Below, piece by piece: positions 9,483-17,776 of a DNA stretch of 64,000 bases. Both the position numbers and the translations under genes were made by a program. Positions within the stretch are counted from its first letter, which is position 1. Every line of letters starts with the position of its first letter. Under the pieces are notes generated by a model. The model was given only the letters and a program-made list of their open reading frames with translations, was not told the origin of the DNA and did no database searches. This DNA is from an uncultured Collinsella sp. (lineage in GTDB: Bacteria; Actinomycetota; Coriobacteriia; Coriobacteriales; Coriobacteriaceae), in contig CABURU010000004.1 of NCBI GenBank assembly GCA_902494085.1, forward strand, positions 62,001 to 126,000, read 5' to 3'.

Positions 9483-11723
9483 GTGGCAAAGAAGAAGACG
9501 AAGAACCAGCCAAAGAAAAAGCAGGTCAACGCCGAGAACGTCATCGGCCTGCACTCCGAGGTCACCGACCAGCCGATCACGCAGACGCTCGAGGTCAACT
9601 ACATGCCCTACGCCATGAGCGTCAACGTCTCGCGTGCATTCCCCGAGATCGACGGCTTTAAGCCCTCGCACCGCAAGCTGCTCTACACCATGTATAAGAT
9701 GGGTCTGCTCAAGGGCGAGCGCCAGAAGAGCGCCAACATCGTGGGCCAGACCATGAAGCTCAACCCGCACGGCGACGCCGCGATCTACGAGACGATGGTG
9801 CGCCTGGCCACCGGCAACGAGGCACTGCTCGCGCCGTTCGTTGAGTCGAAGGGCAACTTTGGCAAGTATTATTCGGGCGACCTGAGCTACGCCGCCTCGC
9901 GTTACACCGAGGCCAAGCTCTCCCCCATCAGCGCCGAGATCTTCAAGGACATCGACAAGGACCCGGTCGACTTCGTCGACAGCTACGACGGCGCTATGAA
10001 GGAGCCGCGCCTGCTGCCCACCACGTTCCCCAACATCCTTGTCTCGGCCAATAAGGGCATCGGCGTCGCCATGGCGTCCGACATCTGCGGCTTCAACCTC
10101 AACGAGGTCTGTACCGCAACGATGCACTACCTCAAGGATCCCGACTGCGACCTGCTCGAGTACATGCCCATGCCCGACTTCTCGACCGGCGGCGAAATCA
10201 TCTACCGCCGCGAGGAGATGGAAAAGATCATCGAGACCGGCCTTGGCAGCTTCCAGATTCGCTCCCGCTGGCGCTGGATTCCCGAAGAGCGCATCATCGA
10301 GGTCTACGAGATTCCCTACACCACCAAAACCGATGTCATCATCGAGCGCATCGTCAAGCTCTCCAAGGAGGGCAAGGTCAAGGAGATCGCCGATATCCGC
10401 GACGAGACCGACCTTTCGGGTCTGCGCATCGCTATCGACCTTAAGCGCGGCGTCGACCCCGACAAGCTCATGGCCAAGCTCTATCGCTCGACCACGCTGC
10501 AGGATTCGTTCTCGTGCAACTTTAACGTACTGGTCGACGGCTACCCCCGCGTTATGGGCGTGCGCCAAATCCTGCACGAGTGGGTCAAGTGGCGTATTGA
10601 GTCCACGCGTCGCCGCATTAACTTTGACCTGGGCAAAAAGACCGAGCGCCTGCACCTGCTGCACGGCCTTGAGGCAATCCTGCTCGACATCGACAAGGCG
10701 ATCGCCATCATCCGTAGCACCAAGCTCGAGGCCGAGGTCGTGCCCAACCTTATGAAGGGCTTTGACATCGACGAGACCCAGGCCGAGTTTGTTGCCGAGC
10801 TCAAGCTCCGCAACATCAACGAGGAGTACATCCTCAACCGCACCAAGGACATTGCCAAGCTTGAGGGCGAGATTGCCGAGCTTGAGAAGATCCTCTCCAG
10901 CGAGGAGAACATCAAGAAGGTCATCAGCGACGAGCTGGCCGCGGTCAACAAGAAGCACGTGATGCCGCGCCGCACGGGCAGGATCGAGCCCCATGAGGTT
11001 ATCGAGGTAAGCCTGGAGCCCGAGGTCGAGGAGTACCCGGTCACCATCATGCTCTCGCGCGATGGCTATCTCAAAAAGATGACGGACCGCGTGCTCAAAA
11101 AGGCCACCACGCTCAAGTACAAGGACGGCGACAAACCCTTTATCGAATTCCCGTCCTCCAACACCCACGAGCTGCTGGTCTTTACCAACAAGAGCCAGGT
11201 ATACAAGTGCAAGGTTGCGGCGTTTGAGGACACCAAGTCGGCCCAGCTGGGCTCGTACCTGCCCACCGACCTCGAGATGGAACCCGACGAGAGCGTGATC
11301 TGGGTCATCGACCCCGAGGACTACAAGGCCGACGTGCTGTTCGTCTTTGAGAACGGCCGCGTGGTGCGCGTCGCGCTTTCTGGATACGTCACCAAGACCA
11401 ACCGTAAGCGTCTCAAGAACGCCATCTACGGTGGCAGCAAGCTGCTGTATGCCCAGGTGCTCAAGGAGGACCGCGACATCGCGCTGGTCTCGAGCGACTA
11501 TCGTTTGATGAACTTCAACACGTCGCTGCTCAAGACCAAGACGACCACCAACACGCAGGGCGTCCAGGCCTTTACGGCCAAGAAGGGCCGCTCGGTCACC
11601 ACCGTCGGCACAACCGAGGAGATTCTTGGCGCCGGCGTCTCGGCCGAGAAGTTCACCGCGCAGAGCCTGCCTTCTGCCGGTGCCCTCATGAAGGAAAACG
11701 ACATGCCGAGTCTGTTTGACTAA
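9483..11723 (+). CDS. parC: Type II DNA topoisomerase, A subunit (ParC/GyrA-like)
   Basis: The 746-residue DNA breakage-reunion subunit partners the upstream ParE-like protein. The winged-helix region shows DGFKPSHRKLLYTM and NPHGDAAIYETMVRL, and the catalytic tyrosine lies in AASRYTEAKLS (GyrA has AAMRYTEARMS). A coiled-coil arm (about residues 390-480) precedes a beta-propeller-like C-terminal part with repeats such as LSRDGYLKKM and VFENGRVVRV. I see no GyrA box (QRRGGKG), which favours topoisomerase IV-like activity. The start is GTG at 9483, with AGAGG 5 bases upstream. Confidence 0.92.
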   Translation: MAKKKTKNQPKKKQVNAENVIGLHSEVTDQPITQTLEVNYMPYAMSVNVSRAFPEIDGFKPSHRKLLYTMYKMGLLKGERQKSANIVGQTMKLNPHGDAAIYETMVRLATGNEALLAPFVESKGNFGKYYSGDLSYAASRYTEAKLSPISAEIFKDIDKDPVDFVDSYDGAMKEPRLLPTTFPNILVSANKGIGVAMASDICGFNLNEVCTATMHYLKDPDCDLLEYMPMPDFSTGGEIIYRREEMEKIIETGLGSFQIRSRWRWIPEERIIEVYEIPYTTKTDVIIERIVKLSKEGKVKEIADIRDETDLSGLRIAIDLKRGVDPDKLMAKLYRSTTLQDSFSCNFNVLVDGYPRVMGVRQILHEWVKWRIESTRRRINFDLGKKTERLHLLHGLEAILLDIDKAIAIIRSTKLEAEVVPNLMKGFDIDETQAEFVAELKLRNINEEYILNRTKDIAKLEGEIAELEKILSSEENIKKVISDELAAVNKKHVMPRRTGRIEPHEVIEVSLEPEVEEYPVTIMLSRDGYLKKMTDRVLKKATTLKYKDGDKPFIEFPSSNTHELLVFTNKSQVYKCKVAAFEDTKSAQLGSYLPTDLEMEPDESVIWVIDPEDYKADVLFVFENGRVVRVALSGYVTKTNRKRLKNAIYGGSKLLYAQVLKEDRDIALVSSDYRLMNFNTSLLKTKTTTNTQGVQAFTAKKGRSVTTVGTTEEILGAGVSAEKFTAQSLPSAGALMKENDMPSLFD

Positions 11724-11759
11724 AACAACGGTGGCCAAACCGTCATGGGTTTACAAAGC

Positions 11760-11802
11760 AGCGGGGCCCGGAGCGCAGCAACATCGCGCTCCGGGCCCCG
11801 CT
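11760..11802. terminator. Strong GC-rich hairpin after parC
   Basis: A perfect 17-bp stem (11760-11776 with 11786-11802) encloses a 9-base loop. There is no T-run, but the stem is strong enough to act in either direction. Confidence 0.7.
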
Positions 11803-11880
11803 CGTTGCAACGTAGTCGGAATAATAGGAATCCCCGTTTTTCACTCCTGCAACCCCACGGCACAAGAGATGTTGAGCCGT

Positions 11881-11937
11881 TAGCAAAACTTGCAAAAATT
11901 AGCAAAAGTTGCAAAAACTAGCAAAACCTGCAAAAGG
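11881..11937. repeat. Three tandem 19-bp repeats, each made of two GCAAAA units
   Basis: Units 11881-11899, 11900-11918 and 11919-11937 share the pattern TAGCAAAAnnTGCAAAAnn. They stand just before the decayed ATPase gene and could be a regulator-binding array or simple slippage repeats. Confidence 0.6.
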
Positions 11938-12411
11938 GCCACCATGGATCGCAGCAAATGGCTCCGCCATGCCAGGCATGCTCGAAGATATTATCGAGCG
12001 AACCAAAGAAGCGGCAGATAGCCGCCTCTCACAGCCTCGCGCGTGCATAAGCGGCGTTGAGATTGGGCCAGTCGGCATCGATTGGACATATGCTCAGGAG
12101 ACTCAGGGTAACTGGCGCACGTGCATGAATGGCGTCTTCAGGCAACTCGAGAAGCATGACATCGAGCTTCTCTCGAAACGACCTATCGGGAGCTTTCCGA
12201 TAAAGACATTGAGTTTTTGCTCGCGATGCTGCCCGATTCTGGCCCCAGCAGAGTCTCGGAGATAGCCAAACGCATGGGCGTCGCCAGCAACTACGCAAGC
12301 CAATACAAACGCCGCCTCCTGGAGGACGGCGTCATTGGAGAGCGCGGGCGTGGTCTCGTCGGCTTTGACATTCCCGCGTTCAGGGAGTTCTTGAACGAGA
12401 AGGCGTTTTAG
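11909..12411 (+). pseudogene. Decayed ATPase-type gene, C-terminal winged-helix part recognisable
   Basis: Two overlapping frames appear to be pieces of one gene. The first (to 12265) contains MNGVFRQLEKH in the expected helical region. After a frame change near 12150-12180 a second frame carries ETTYRELSDKDIEFLLAML and then a winged helix (RVSEIAKRMGVASNYASQYK, DGVIGERGRGLVGFDIP) up to the stop at 12411. That tail resembles the C terminus of AAA-type ATPases with a wHTH that are common in gut actinobacteria. No P-loop remains, so the N-terminal part is lost. A sequencing frameshift cannot be excluded for the break, but the missing ATPase domain argues for real decay. Confidence 0.5.
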
Positions 12412-12438
12412 CACGCCGGAATTGTCCGCGGAAGCATC

Positions 12439-12510
12439 AACGCATGGCAATCAGCATTCCTCTTGGTAAGGATAGCAAGCATTTTCCACCAACACCGATT
12501 GCCATGCGTT
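12439..12510. terminator. 14-bp inverted repeat between convergent genes
   Basis: AACGCATGGCAATC (12439-12452) pairs perfectly with 12497-12510 across a 44-base loop. It lies between the decayed plus-strand gene and the end of the minus-strand reductase, a position typical of a bidirectional terminator. Confidence 0.5.
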
Positions 12511-12520
12511 CTTCTTGCCC

Positions 12521-13051
12521 TTAGGCGAGCTTGCGAGCGAGCTCTCGCACCTCTTCCAACTTGGGCGACGATGCCATGCTATCGCGCTCGGTCATACCGC
12601 TGATGGTGACAATGCCCAGGTCCTCCCACTTGCAGTACGCGCAGGTTGACTTGTACATAGCGATCGCCGCATCATAGACGCCCTCGCTGTGGCTATCGAG
12701 CAAAAGGGCCGTCTTGGTGAACGGGAAGCCCGTGGCGCCGAAGGCGTACAGGCGGTCGATGGCGGCTTTCTCCTGCGCAGTGATATCAAACCAGTAGATT
12801 GGCGAGGCGAAGACAACCATGTCGGCGCCTTTCAGTGACTCGATCACGTCGGCCATGTCGTCCTTCTGCACACAGGCGCCCTCATGGGTAAAGCAGTACT
12901 GGCATCCCAAGCAGCCGGCGATCTTTTTGCCTGCAACGCGGATGACCTCGACCGTATTGCCGCCCTCGCGCGCGGTCTCGGCAAACGCCTCGACCATGGT
13001 GTTGGTATTGGCGCCCTTGCGCGGGCTGCCGCTCAATACAACGATTTTCAT
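12521..13051 (-). CDS. NAD(P)H-dependent FMN reductase / flavodoxin-like oxidoreductase
   Basis: This 176-residue protein starts with the FMN-phosphate loop of the family, VLSGSPRKGANTNTM, followed by the CLGCQYCF motif seen in multimeric flavodoxins/iron-sulfur-flavoprotein-like reductases. FASPIYWFDITAQEKAAIDR is the conserved quinone/flavin-binding segment. Members reduce FMN, quinones, azo or nitro compounds in the cytoplasm. AAAGGAGGGAG precedes the ATG. It is the last gene of a minus-strand set with a hydrolase and a CMD/cupin protein, divergent from a MerR regulator, which suggests a response to reactive small molecules. Confidence 0.85.
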   Translation of the reverse strand: MKIVVLSGSPRKGANTNTMVEAFAETAREGGNTVEVIRVAGKKIAGCLGCQYCFTHEGACVQKDDMADVIESLKGADMVVFASPIYWFDITAQEKAAIDRLYAFGATGFPFTKTALLLDSHSEGVYDAAIAMYKSTCAYCKWEDLGIVTISGMTERDSMASSPKLEEVRELARKLA

Positions 13052-13067
13052 AGAAATCTCCCTCCTT

Positions 13068-13096
13068 TATGCCGCAGGCGCGCGGCATATTTTTTT
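13068..13096 (+). terminator. Hairpin followed by a T7 run on the plus strand
   Basis: TATGCCGC (13068-13075) pairs with GCGGCATA (13082-13089) and seven T residues follow. As a terminator it would act on plus-strand transcripts, yet no plus-strand gene lies just upstream. On the minus strand it sits immediately before the ribosome binding site of the reductase. Confidence 0.45.
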
Positions 13097-13199
13097 GTTT
13101 TAACCAAAACAGATGGAGTTATTCAATCGCCTCGTTTCAGCTACTCCCACTCTTTAGAAGAATCGTTGCTGGAGACTTGCCATTAAATCAAGGCACGCC

Positions 13200-14171
13200 T
13201 TATTTCAGGTATTCCTCAAAGAATGCCTTCAGCTTTCCAAACGGAATGATGTCCATCTGATCGTAAAGGTCGGTGTGGCTGGCACCAGGGATAATGAGCA
13301 ATTCCTTGTTGTCCCCCGTCAGCTTGCCGTACGTGGTTTCGCTGAAATAGCGGGAGTGCGCCTTCTCGCCATGCACCAGCAACACAGCTGAGCGGATTTC
13401 GCCGCTATATTGCAAAATCGGCATATTCAAAAACGACAGCGAGGACGTCACATTCCAGCCACCGTTGGAGTTCAGGCTGCGGGGATGATAGCCTCGCGGA
13501 GTTTTGTAGTAGGCGTTATAGTCCGCTACAAACTGCGGCGCATCCTCCGGTAGCGGATCGACCACGCCGCCCGCCAGCGCATAGCTGCCGTTTTTATAGT
13601 CCTCGGTGCGCTGCGCGTTCAGCGCTTTCCGCTTTTCAAAGCGCGCCTGCTCGGAATCCTCGGCGTCAAAATAGCCGTTTGCGGTCACGCGGGTCATATC
13701 GTACATGGTCATAGCCGCGGTAGCTTTGATACGGGTGTCTATGGCCGCCGCATTGACTGCCATGCCGCCCCAACCGCAGATACCGATGATGCCGATACGC
13801 TCCGGGTCAACGCTTTCCTGCACAGAGAGGAAATCCACCGCTGCGCAGAAGTCCTCGGTGTTGATGTCCGGCGATGCTACATGGCGGGGTGTACCGCCGC
13901 TCTCGCCGGTATAGGACGGGTCAAAGGCAATTGCGAAAAAGCCCAGCTCCGCCATTTTCTGCGCATACAGACCGGAGGACTGCTCCTTCACAGCGCCAAA
14001 CGGGCCGCTAACAGCGATGGCGGGCAGCTTGCCATCCGCGTTCTTAGGCACGTACACGTCGGCAGCCAGCGTGATGCCGTATCGGTTGTGGAAGGTCGCC
14101 TTGCTGTGCTCAACCTTGTCGTTTTTGGGGAACACCTTGTCCCATTCCTGCGTCAGTTTCAACTGCTCCAT
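13200..14171 (-). CDS. Alpha/beta hydrolase with a cysteine nucleophile
   Basis: The 323-residue protein belongs to the dienelactone-hydrolase-like/YcjY-like alpha/beta hydrolases. The nucleophile elbow reads GICGWGG, so Cys132 replaces the usual serine, as in dienelactone hydrolases. The oxyanion region is AVSGPFGAVKEQSSG. The catalytic His is probably in GASHTDLYDQ near residue 304. It lacks a signal peptide and so should be cytoplasmic. It starts 2 bases after the upstream CMD/cupin gene on the same strand, and the FMN reductase follows 148 bases downstream. Substrate unknown. Codon use differs from the surrounding housekeeping genes, which suggests acquisition. Confidence 0.8.
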   Translation of the reverse strand: MEQLKLTQEWDKVFPKNDKVEHSKATFHNRYGITLAADVYVPKNADGKLPAIAVSGPFGAVKEQSSGLYAQKMAELGFFAIAFDPSYTGESGGTPRHVASPDINTEDFCAAVDFLSVQESVDPERIGIIGICGWGGMAVNAAAIDTRIKATAAMTMYDMTRVTANGYFDAEDSEQARFEKRKALNAQRTEDYKNGSYALAGGVVDPLPEDAPQFVADYNAYYKTPRGYHPRSLNSNGGWNVTSSLSFLNMPILQYSGEIRSAVLLVHGEKAHSRYFSETTYGKLTGDNKELLIIPGASHTDLYDQMDIIPFGKLKAFFEEYLK

Positions 14172-14173
14172 GC

Positions 14174-14938
14174 CTAAGCCTCCTTGTCAGTCGCTTTAAG
14201 GTACTGCTCGTCATTCACGGGCTCCAACCACTCGTTGGAGGCCTTCTCGCCCGGAACCTCCATCGCGAGATGGGAGAACCAGCTGTCGGGCGCCGCACCG
14301 TGCCAGTGCTTTACGCCCGCGGGAATATTTACTACATCGCCAGGGCACAGCTCCTGTGCCGGTTTGCCCCATTCCTGATAAAGCCCTCGACCAGCCACGC
14401 AGACGAGGATCTGCCCGCCGCCGCTTTTGGCGTGATGGGTGTGCCAGTTGTTGCGGCAGCCCGGCTCGAACGTAACGTTGTAAATGCCGACCTGCTCGGT
14501 GGAAAGGGGCGCGAGGTAGCTTTGCCCGATAAAGTACTTCGCAAATGCGTCGTTGGGGGCACCGATGGGAAAGGCCATCTCGTTTTGATGCTTAGCTCTT
14601 GCATCAGCGGCATTGTCATCCGCCCAGACCTCCTTCGCCATGCGAAAGGCCGCCCACGCCTTGGGCCATCCCGCATAAAACGCCGCATGCGTAAGGATTT
14701 CCGCTATCTCAGCCCTGGTCACGCCATTGTTCTTTGCGGACATCAGATGATATTGAAACGAAGAGTCCGTCAGGCCCTGCGCCATTAGGGCAACCACCGT
14801 CACTATGCTGCGATCTCGAAGGGAAAGCCCGTCTTCTCGACTCCATACCTCGCCGAACAGCACATCGTCATTGAGCTGCGCAAATTTGGGGGCAAAGTCC
14901 CCCAGGGCATCCCTGCCCGCTGTCTGCTTAATCGTCAT
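14174..14938 (-). CDS. Carboxymuconolactone decarboxylase-like / cupin fusion protein
   Basis: The protein has two domains in 254 residues. Residues about 20-105 form a CMD/AhpD-like helical domain (SLRDRSIVTVVALMAQG, VTRAEIAEILTHAAFYAGWPK) without the CxxC of true AhpD peroxidases. Residues about 145-235 form a cupin with the metal-binding HTHHAKSGGGQ motif and the second box PGDVVNIPAGVKHWHGA. Such fusions are common beside MerR regulators and flavin reductases in gut bacteria, but their substrate is not established. It is the first gene of the minus-strand operon and is divergent from the MerR gene. Confidence 0.82.
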   Translation of the reverse strand: MTIKQTAGRDALGDFAPKFAQLNDDVLFGEVWSREDGLSLRDRSIVTVVALMAQGLTDSSFQYHLMSAKNNGVTRAEIAEILTHAAFYAGWPKAWAAFRMAKEVWADDNAADARAKHQNEMAFPIGAPNDAFAKYFIGQSYLAPLSTEQVGIYNVTFEPGCRNNWHTHHAKSGGGQILVCVAGRGLYQEWGKPAQELCPGDVVNIPAGVKHWHGAAPDSWFSHLAMEVPGEKASNEWLEPVNDEQYLKATDKEA

Positions 14939-15150
14939 GTTTGATTCCTCCTGTCGATGGTTTTGAGTACAAACTGCTTTCGCGCAGCTAAGCCGCGCCT
15001 AGATTTCCATGCCCATTCGATGCGCCTGCTCCAGAGCGGGATGCCCGGCGATTTCGCCCACGCCGTTCACGCCGCCGGCGAAAATCGTTCCGGCAAGCGC
15101 GCGCCTTTGGCGAAAATCCCTTGCACTCCTTATATATATTGACGAAAATA

Positions 15151-15181
15151 AAGGTAATACCTAAACCTAACTTTAGGTCAA
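15151..15181 (-). promoter_or_regulatory. MerR-type promoter/operator of the CMD/cupin operon
   Basis: On the minus strand TTGACC (15181-15176) is a -35 box. The dyad CCTAAA-N6-TTTAGG (15160-15177) lies just inside it, and a 19-base spacer would place TACCTT (15156-15151) as the -10 box. A dyad inside an over-long spacer is the hallmark of MerR-activated promoters. Confidence 0.55.
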
Positions 15182-15212
15182 GGAGTAAATTCGAGATTTG
15201 TCCGGAGGAACC

Positions 15213-15653
15213 ATGTACACAATCGGACAGGTGGCGGATATGTTCGGTCTGCCCGTTTCCACGCTGCGCTATTACGACAAGCAGGGATTGTTCCCGGAAT
15301 TGGAGCGAACATCCGGCATTCGCCGATTCGGCGATACGGAACTCGAGGCGCTTCGGGTCATCGAATGCTTAAAGAAGGCTGGGATGGAGATCAAGGACAT
15401 CCGGCTGTTCATGGAATGGTGCGCGGAGGGCCCATCGACATATCCCAAGCGCAAGGCCATGTTCGAGGAGCGGAAGGCCCACATGGAATCGGAAATCGCG
15501 AACATGAACCGTGCGCTGGATATGTTGAAGTTCAAATGCTGGTACTACGAGCAGGCGATTCAGGATGGCAACGAGGATAGACTGAAGGCGCTGATTCCCG
15601 ACGATTTGCCGGAAGAGATCAAAGATACCTACGATAACGCCCACGCTCAATAA
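15213..15653 (+). CDS. MerR family transcriptional regulator
   Basis: This 146-residue regulator has an N-terminal MerR winged HTH (MYTIGQVADMFGLPVSTLRY, then YDKQGLFPELERTSGIRRF) and a coiled-coil dimer helix with the family motif ECLKKAGMEIKDIRLFMEW. The C-terminal part resembles the NmlR/AdhR branch, which responds to aldehydes and other electrophiles, but it has only one clear cysteine (KCWYYEQ). The ATG at 15213 has GGAGG 5 bases upstream and is preferred over the in-frame upstream GTG at 15198. It diverges from the CMD/cupin-hydrolase-reductase operon and probably controls it. Confidence 0.88.
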   Translation: MYTIGQVADMFGLPVSTLRYYDKQGLFPELERTSGIRRFGDTELEALRVIECLKKAGMEIKDIRLFMEWCAEGPSTYPKRKAMFEERKAHMESEIANMNRALDMLKFKCWYYEQAIQDGNEDRLKALIPDDLPEEIKDTYDNAHAQ

Positions 15654-15714
15654 TGCCGTCCGATGCTCAAGGGACTTTGGCAAGGAGTCGTTTTAGACAG
15701 ACATGCAAAAAGGA

Positions 15715-15742
15715 AGCCTCCGAACCAGACGGTTCGGAGGCT
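15715..15742 (-). terminator. Intrinsic terminator of the LysR gene
   Basis: A 12-bp perfect stem (AGCCTCCGAACC, 15715-15726, with 15731-15742) and a 4-base loop are followed on the minus strand by TTCCTTTTTG. Confidence 0.75.
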
Positions 15743-15884
15743 GTTATTCCCGTTATTTCGCTGATGGCTTTGCTCTATGGCGACGCCGAAACAGCATCAG
15801 GCGGTACTCGACGGTATCAAAACGCAAGATCAGAAGCCAGTTCCCGTTATTCCCATAGGCATAAGCGCATCTGCTCGCGATTGC

Positions 15885-16784
15885 CTATCGATGCTCTGCC
15901 TCGAGCACGGCAGACACCGCATCGAGGAACTCCCGCACATGGTCTGCGGGCTGCAGCGAATGAAGCAGTCCGTAAGACACGAGACAGTCCCAATCGGTAG
16001 GGACGGTTTTGAGCATGGGGTGGACGTTGGCCCATAACGGCAGCGTCGCAAGCGCGAGGTCCTCGTTCGCGCCGCGATTGAACACCTCCGCCCGATATTG
16101 CGGGAAGTCTACGAGCGCGATTTGAGGATGATGCAAGAGTATCTCGTCGCGCACGCGATCGATTTCGGCGTTCCAGCCCCGGCGTATAAGCATAAGACTG
16201 TGATTGTGGAGGTCGTCGAATGTGACGATGTCGCGTTTGGCGAGTTCGCTGTCGACGGGAACGGCGCACCAGAGCGGTTCGCGCGAAAGCTCGAGGCCCA
16301 AGCACCCGCGCTCTTTATGAAAGGCATCGTCGAAAATCCCCACCACGATATCCATGTCTTGCCCGAGGTTCGCCAAACCGCGCGCCGCCGAGGGTGTGTT
16401 ATCAAACGTGACCACCTGAAGGCTCATGCCAGGACAACGTTCCTTCACCTTCGGCCACAGCTTCGTGAGCGGCGTGCTGGGCGTCATGAGCGACACTCCC
16501 ACGCGGATAATGCGCTTCTCTCCACGCTCGGCGACGCGGGCGCGTGCGATTGATTCTTGAGAGTACTGCACGATATGGCGGGCGTCGGCGAGCAGCGACC
16601 TGCCTGCTCGCGTAAGCGAAAGCCCCTGATGCGATCGGTGGAACAGCGTAAGGCCTAGCCGCGACTCCAGCAGGTTCATCTGCTTGATGACGGCCGTGGG
16701 CGTGATGAAGGACTCTTGTGCCGCCTTGGAGAAGCTGCCCGCCTCCGCCACGCGGATGAAAGTGTCAAGCTGTGGGTTGTACAT
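15885..16784 (-). CDS. LysR family transcriptional regulator
   Basis: The protein has 299 residues from the ATG at 16784, which has AGGAGG 3 bases away; an in-frame GTG at 16799 is less likely. The N-terminal HTH reads FIRVAEAGSFSKAAQESFI, then LLESRLGLTLFHRSHQGLSL. The remaining 200 residues form the periplasmic-binding-protein-like effector domain (RIIRVGVSLMTPSTP and the C-terminal subdomain). It is divergent from two aldo-keto reductases and an Fe-alcohol dehydrogenase, and LysR proteins usually activate the divergent operon. The effector is unknown; an aldehyde or ketone is a reasonable guess from the targets. Confidence 0.9.
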   Translation of the reverse strand: MYNPQLDTFIRVAEAGSFSKAAQESFITPTAVIKQMNLLESRLGLTLFHRSHQGLSLTRAGRSLLADARHIVQYSQESIARARVAERGEKRIIRVGVSLMTPSTPLTKLWPKVKERCPGMSLQVVTFDNTPSAARGLANLGQDMDIVVGIFDDAFHKERGCLGLELSREPLWCAVPVDSELAKRDIVTFDDLHNHSLMLIRRGWNAEIDRVRDEILLHHPQIALVDFPQYRAEVFNRGANEDLALATLPLWANVHPMLKTVPTDWDCLVSYGLLHSLQPADHVREFLDAVSAVLEAEHR

Positions 16785-16813
16785 CGATCCTCCTGTCACG
16801 CATTATGTGCCGT

Positions 16814-16832
16814 ATATACCCCATGGTTATAT
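16814..16832. promoter_or_regulatory. Candidate LysR-box in the divergent promoter region
   Basis: ATATACC-CCAT-GGTTATAT is an imperfect dyad of the T-N11-A type, between the LysR gene and the first aldo-keto reductase. Confidence 0.4.
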
Positions 16833-16913
16833 CCATCATTCCAACGTGAACTTCTCGCACCTCAGTAAACGCCGTAGCCTTGTATTCGAAAAGTCACCAT
16901 TAAGGAGGAGACC

Positions 16914-17762
16914 ATGGAGTATCTGAAGCTCAACAACGACGTAGAGATGCCCATCGAGGGTTTGGGCACCTTCCTCATGACCCCGGCCGAGGCCGAGGCG
17001 GCCGCAACCGCCGCGCTCGCGGCTGGCTACGAGCACATCGACACCGCCAACGCCTACATGAACGAGCGCGCCGTGGGCCGTGCCATCGCCAAAAGTGGCA
17101 TCGAGCGCGACAAGATCTTCGTCTCCACCAAGCTCTGGCCGAGTGTCTACGACGCGGGCATGCCGGCGGTGGACGCCACGCTCCAGCGCCTGGGGCTCGA
17201 CTACGTCGACATGCTCATCCTGCACCAGCCGGTAGGAGACTACCTGGCCGCGTGGCGCACGATGGAGGAGGCGTACCGCGCGGGCAAGGTGCGCGCCGTC
17301 GGCCTCTCCAACTTCCCGCAAGACAAGATCGCCGAGGTCATCGAGGTCGCCGACATCAAGCCGCAGCTCGTGACCGTTGAGTGCCACCCCTACCACGCCC
17401 AGCGCGACCTGCGTGCCTACCTCGCGCCGTACGGCACGGTGATCGAGGCGTGGTACCCGCTCGGCCACGGCGACAAAGGTCTTCTGGAGGAGCCCGTCTT
17501 CGTCACTCTCGCCGAGAAGTACGGCAAGACCCCGGCCCAGGTGATCCTGCGCTGGCACGTGCAGATGGGCACCTCCATCATCCCCGGCTCCAAGAACCCC
17601 GCCCACATCGCCGACAACGCGAACATCTTCGACTTCTCCCTCACCGAAGATGAGATGGCCGAGATTGCCAAGCTCGACGGGACCATGACCTACTACACCG
17701 CCACTGAGGAAGCACTCGCGGGCTACCTGGCCATACGCCCCGATTTCGACGCGCAGGAGTAG
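16914..17762 (+). CDS. Aldo/keto reductase
   Basis: This 282-residue NADPH-dependent reductase of the AKR5-like group (DkgA/DkgB, methylglyoxal and 2,5-diketogluconate reductases) has the full catalytic tetrad: Asp43 and Tyr48 in HIDTANAY, Lys73 in VSTKLW, and His104 in LILHQPVG. The cofactor site SIIPGSKNPAHIADN lies near the C terminus. AAGGAGGAG precedes the ATG. It is the first gene downstream of the divergent LysR regulator. A second reductase and an alcohol dehydrogenase follow, which together suggest reduction of reactive carbonyls. Confidence 0.9.
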   Translation: MEYLKLNNDVEMPIEGLGTFLMTPAEAEAAATAALAAGYEHIDTANAYMNERAVGRAIAKSGIERDKIFVSTKLWPSVYDAGMPAVDATLQRLGLDYVDMLILHQPVGDYLAAWRTMEEAYRAGKVRAVGLSNFPQDKIAEVIEVADIKPQLVTVECHPYHAQRDLRAYLAPYGTVIEAWYPLGHGDKGLLEEPVFVTLAEKYGKTPAQVILRWHVQMGTSIIPGSKNPAHIADNANIFDFSLTEDEMAEIAKLDGTMTYYTATEEALAGYLAIRPDFDAQE

Positions 17763-17776
17763 CGCTCAGACAATAA

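Noticed and set aside
8334..11738. A 1134-codon open frame on the minus strand across both topoisomerase genes
   Set aside because: It is the antisense shadow of parE and parC, caused by their GC-rich codon use. The sense strand carries all catalytic motifs; the antisense product has low-complexity Leu/Val/Asp composition and no domain.
11881..11937. Short regularly spaced repeats that could suggest a CRISPR array
   Set aside because: The units are 19 bp, contiguous without spacers, and no cas gene is present.
14957..15142. A 61-codon plus-strand frame in the MerR intergenic region
   Set aside because: It has no ribosome binding site, overlaps the promoter of the divergent operon and shows no family resemblance.
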